Of a DNA stretch of 8,515 nucleotides, positions 5,788 to 8,515 are shown in pieces. Below the pieces are notes generated by a model, which saw nothing but the letters and a program-made list of their open reading frames with translations, was not told the DNA's origin and ran no database searches. Source of the DNA: Acidimangrovimonas sp. (GTDB taxonomy: Bacteria; Pseudomonadota; Alphaproteobacteria; Rhodobacterales; Rhodobacteraceae); assembly GCA_030147905.1 (NCBI GenBank), contig JASBUM010000538.1:1-8515 (forward strand), read 5' to 3'. How positions within the stretch are numbered: the stretch's first letter is position 1; every line of letters starts with the position of its first letter. Made by a program: the position numbers and the translations under genes.

Positions 5788-7812
5788 TCAGCCGACGTTC
5801 AGTCCCCGTCCGCGCAACAGCGGCTCGACCCCCGGCATGCGACCGCGGAAGGCACGGTAGAGTTCCTCGGGTTCGCGCGCGCCGCCGGCGGACAGGATGT
5901 GACGCTCCAGCCGGCGGGCAAGGGCCGGGTCGAAGGGATCGCCGGCCTCGACGAAGGCGTCGAAGGCATCCGCGTCCATCACCTCCGACCACATGTAGCT
6001 GTAATAGCCCGCGGCATAGCCGTCGCCTGCGAAGACATGGGCAAAATGCGGCGTTGCATGGCGCATCCCGATCGCCCGCGGCATGCCGATCGCGGACAGT
6101 ACCTCGGCCTCCCGGGCGACGGGATCGGCCGGGGCCGCGCCGTCATGAAAGGCCAGGTCGACCAGAGCGGAGGCGAGGTATTCCACCGTGGCAAAGCCCT
6201 GATCGAAGGTCGTCGCGGCCAGCAGACGATCGCGCAGGGCGGGCGGGATGGGTGCGCCCGTTACGGCATGGCGCGCGTGTCGGTCAAGCACCTCGGGCAC
6301 TTCCAGCCAATGCTCGAACAGCTGGCTGGGCAGTTCCACGAAATCGCGCGCGACATTGGTCCCGGAGATCAGCCCGTAGGTGACGTCCGACAGCATCTGG
6401 TGCAGCGCGTGGCCGAATTCATGGAACAGGGTGCGCGCGTCGTCATAGCTCAGCAGCGCCGGCGCGCCTTCCTCGGGCGGGGCGAAGTTGCACACGTTCA
6501 CCACGATCGGACGCACCTCGCCGTCAAGCCTGGACTGGCCGCGCATCGCCGAACACCACGCCCCCGAACGTTTCGAGCCGCGGGCGAAATAGTCGCCCAA
6601 GAAGACCGCCATGTGCCGGCCGCCGCGGGTCACTTCCCAGCCACGGACATCGGGGTGATAGAACGGCCCGTCCAGGGGACGAAATTCCAGCCCGAACAGA
6701 CGGTTGGCAACGTCGAAGGCGGCCTCGATCATCCGCTCGAGCTGGAAGTACGGCTTGATCTCGGCCTCGTCGAGCGCGTGATCGCGCCGCCGCCGGGCCT
6801 CGGCGTAATAGCGCCAGTCCCAGGCTTCGAGCGCGTCATTGATGCCGTCGTCACGCATCATCTGCTCCAGGACCCGGGCATCACCCAGTGCCTGCGCGCG
6901 CGCCGGTTCCCACACCCGCATCATCAGCGTCCGCACCGCGTCGGGGCTTTTGGCCATCTCGGTGTCAAGCTTCCAGGCGGCATAGCTTTCGTGACCCAGA
7001 AGCCCCGCGCGCTCGGCCCGCAAGGTCAGGATCTCGGCCGCGATGGCACGGTTGTCAGGGCCGAAGGTGCCGGTTCCCCGTGCGCTCCATGCCTCCTGCG
7101 CGCGCCGGCGCAATGCTCGATCGGGGCAGAATTGGAGGAAGGGCACGATCAACGAGCGTGCCAGCGTAATCACATGTCCTTCAAGCCCGCGCTCGCGTGC
7201 AGCGGCGCGGGCGGCGGCGCGCAGGAATTGCGGCAAAGGCGCCAGATCCTCGGCCGTCAGTGGCAGATGCCAGGCCCGTTCGGCCGCCAGCAGGTTCTGC
7301 GCGAATTCGGTGGTGAGCACGGCCAGCCGCGCCTTGATCGTCTTCAGCCTCTGGGCCTCGGCACCAGCGAGCTGCGCGCCCGAACGCAGGAACATCCGGC
7401 GATAGAGTTCGAGAACCCGCAGCCGCTCGCCCTCCAGCCCCTGTTCGGCCCGGGCCTGCCATAGTGTCTCGATCCGCAAGAAGAGCGCGCGGTTCATCGT
7501 GACTTCGGACGAGAAAGCGGAAAGTTTCGGCGCCAGTTCGCGCTGAAGCGCCTCGCGCGCGGGCGTGCTGTCGGCACCGGCCAGGTTGAAGAACAGCCGC
7601 GACACGCGATCGAGCGTGGCCTCGGCCCGTTCCAGCGCCGCGATCACGTTGTCGAAATCCGGCGCGGCCGGATCATCGGCGATGCGGGCGATATTGGCCC
7701 GCGCCTCGTCCAGCGCGACATCGAAAGCGGGGCCGAAATGTGCATCCTCCAGCAGCGCGAAGGGCGGAAGCGCGAAGGGGCCGGTCCATTCGTCAAGCAG
7801 CGGGTTGGTCAT
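5788..7812 (-). CDS. dcp: Peptidyl-dipeptidase, M3 family (Dcp-like zinc metallopeptidase)
   Basis: A 674-aa oligopeptidase, the normal length for bacterial Dcp, which removes C-terminal dipeptides from small peptides. The zinc site is complete: HEFGH at 464-468 gives H464, catalytic E465 and H468, and the third ligand is E493 in RDFVELPSQ, 25 residues later as in other M3 enzymes. SGTNVARDFVELPSQLFEHW (483-502) is closer to Dcp than to oligopeptidase A. The late motif FAGDGYAAGYYSYMWSE (594-610) carries the substrate-binding tyrosines. There is no signal peptide, so it is cytoplasmic. The ATG at 7812 is chosen because AGGAAGG lies five bases upstream. An in-frame ATG at 7860 overlaps the stop of the upstream moeB-like gene as ATGA but lacks a Shine-Dalgarno. 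The 44-base gap to that gene suggests co-transcription. Oligopeptidase A (PrlC) is the alternative name. Confidence 0.92.
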   Translation of the reverse strand: MTNPLLDEWTGPFALPPFALLEDAHFGPAFDVALDEARANIARIADDPAAPDFDNVIAALERAEATLDRVSRLFFNLAGADSTPAREALQRELAPKLSAFSSEVTMNRALFLRIETLWQARAEQGLEGERLRVLELYRRMFLRSGAQLAGAEAQRLKTIKARLAVLTTEFAQNLLAAERAWHLPLTAEDLAPLPQFLRAAARAAARERGLEGHVITLARSLIVPFLQFCPDRALRRRAQEAWSARGTGTFGPDNRAIAAEILTLRAERAGLLGHESYAAWKLDTEMAKSPDAVRTLMMRVWEPARAQALGDARVLEQMMRDDGINDALEAWDWRYYAEARRRRDHALDEAEIKPYFQLERMIEAAFDVANRLFGLEFRPLDGPFYHPDVRGWEVTRGGRHMAVFLGDYFARGSKRSGAWCSAMRGQSRLDGEVRPIVVNVCNFAPPEEGAPALLSYDDARTLFHEFGHALHQMLSDVTYGLISGTNVARDFVELPSQLFEHWLEVPEVLDRHARHAVTGAPIPPALRDRLLAATTFDQGFATVEYLASALVDLAFHDGAAPADPVAREAEVLSAIGMPRAIGMRHATPHFAHVFAGDGYAAGYYSYMWSEVMDADAFDAFVEAGDPFDPALARRLERHILSAGGAREPEELYRAFRGRMPGVEPLLRGRGLNVG

Positions 7813-7817
7813 GGTTG

Positions 7818-7824
7818 CCTTCCT
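7818..7824 (-). promoter_or_regulatory. Ribosome binding site of the Dcp-like gene
   Basis: The minus strand reads AGGAAGG, five bases before the ATG at 7812. This favours that start over the in-frame ATG at 7860, which would add the Arg-rich extension MTAARRPRSTTDRKAT. Confidence 0.8.
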
Positions 7825-7856
7825 GTCGGTGGTGGATCGGGGCCGGCGGGCCGCGG

Positions 7857-8515
7857 TCATGAGGCGTCGCCCGCGGCATCCCCCCGCCCGAGGCGCGCGC
7901 ATACGGGACAATCCTCGCGGCGCGACAGGCGGAAGCTGCGCGTATCGCCCCACAGCCCGTCGAAGATCAGCATGCGGCCGGCCAGGGACTGGCCCGCGCC
8001 GGTGATCCATTTGACCGCCTCCAGCGCCATGATCGAGCCGAGCACCCCCGGAAGTGGCGCCGCCACGCCGGCCTCGGCGCAACTGGGCACCATGCCGGGC
8101 GCGGGACGGGTGGGAAAGATGCATTCGTAGCAGGGCGCCCCATGGGCCGGATCATACAGGCTGATCTGGCCCTCCCACTGGGTGATCGCGGCGGCGATCA
8201 GCGGGATGCCGGCCTGCGCCGCCAGCCGGTTGACCAGATAGCGTGTGTCAAAGTTGTCGCTGCCGTCGAGCACGAGGTCATAATCCCCGATCAGCGCCGG
8301 ACCGCTTTGCGCGTCAAGCCGCAGCTGGTGGCGAACTGTCGCGACATGGGGGTTGAGCGCTGCGATGGTATCGGCGGCCGAGCTGACCTTCGGCGCGCCG
8401 ACCGCCGCTGTCCGGTGGACGATCTGGCGCTGAAGATTGGACAGTTCCACCGTGTCGTCATCGACGATCCCGATCCGGCCGACGCCGGCGGCGGCCAGAT
8501 AAAGCAGCGCCGGCG
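7857..8515 (-). CDS. moeB: MoeB/ThiF/HesA-family E1-like adenylyltransferase, probable molybdopterin-synthase adenylyltransferase (5' end outside window)
   Basis: The frame stays open to the window edge, giving the C-terminal 218 residues. The enzyme would use ATP to adenylate the C-terminal glycine of a ubiquitin-like sulfur carrier, MoaD in molybdenum cofactor synthesis. Visible family features, numbered from the first complete codon, are GVGRIGIVDDDTVELSNLQRQ (D18-D20, R29, Q30), K42, DGSDNFDTR (D86, N87, R91), the zinc pairs C128/C131 (CYEC) and C202/C205 (CPVC), and the conserved cysteine C145 in PSCAEAGV. The nucleotide-binding glycine loop is off the edge. The protein ends soon after the second zinc pair, so it lacks the C-terminal rhodanese domain of MOCS3/MoeZR types. 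A GTG at 8450 is an internal valine codon, not the start. ThiF for thiamine synthesis is the main alternative; the window has no moa or thi genes to decide. Confidence 0.85.
   Translation of the reverse strand, partial: PALLYLAAAGVGRIGIVDDDTVELSNLQRQIVHRTAAVGAPKVSSAADTIAALNPHVATVRHQLRLDAQSGPALIGDYDLVLDGSDNFDTRYLVNRLAAQAGIPLIAAAITQWEGQISLYDPAHGAPCYECIFPTRPAPGMVPSCAEAGVAAPLPGVLGSIMALEAVKWITGAGQSLAGRMLIFDGLWGDTRSFRLSRREDCPVCARLGRGDAAGDAS

Noticed and set aside
5213..5992. A minus-strand open frame across the convergent spacer, which might be read as a small gene there
   Set aside because: Its translation is Arg/Gly/Pro-rich, overlaps both flanking genes and has no Shine-Dalgarno or domain.
5392..7464. 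A long plus-strand open frame (690 codons) antisense to the peptidase gene
   Set aside because: It starts inside the synthase gene, runs through the convergent spacer and across the M3 peptidase, whose catalytic motifs are clear on the other strand. It is a shadow of third-position G/C bias.
8448..8450. GTG as the start codon of the MoeB-like gene
   Set aside because: The reading frame continues upstream to the window edge with clearly homologous MoeB sequence (PALLYLAAAGVGRIGIVDDDT), so this GTG is an internal valine.

Overview
The window reads as chromosomal DNA from a high-GC alphaproteobacterium, most likely of the Rhodobacterales (Paracoccaceae type). This rests on the strong G/C bias at third codon positions and on family resemblance: a 2-hydroxyacid dehydrogenase divergent from a small SH3-domain protein, and a MoeB-type E1 enzyme upstream of an M3 peptidase. 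Both arrangements are ones I associate with that group from memory, not from a search. I saw no RNA gene, insertion sequence, phage gene or CRISPR array.

Left part (1-1785). A minus-strand gene, probably a D-glycerate/2-hydroxyacid dehydrogenase, leaves the window at its left edge with only its first 19 codons present. Divergent from it is an exported bacterial-SH3 protein with a Tat-like signal, then a FieF/YiiP-like cation diffusion facilitator with complete metal-site residues.

Centre (1825-5536). This is the most interesting part: three co-directional genes for a GH32/GH43-like five-bladed beta-propeller glycosidase, a sucrose-phosphatase-like HAD hydrolase and a sucrose-phosphate-synthase-like GT4 glycosyltransferase. 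The first two overlap by four bases (ATGA); the third follows after 83 bases. The glycosyltransferase resembles the mannosylfructose-phosphate synthase of Agrobacterium more than a sucrose-phosphate synthase, as far as I can judge from memory. The set would make GDP-mannose + fructose-6-P into mannosylfructose-6-P and then mannosylfructose, a non-reducing compatible solute. The signal-less glycosidase would be a candidate for intracellular breakdown or remodelling of that fructoside. A sucrose pathway is the main alternative.

Right part (5537-8515). A 251-base, very GC-rich convergent intergenic region separates this cluster from two minus-strand genes: a complete peptidyl-dipeptidase (M3, Dcp-like) and, upstream of it, the C-terminal 218 residues of a MoeB/ThiF-type adenylyltransferase that runs off the right edge. 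These two probably form an operon.
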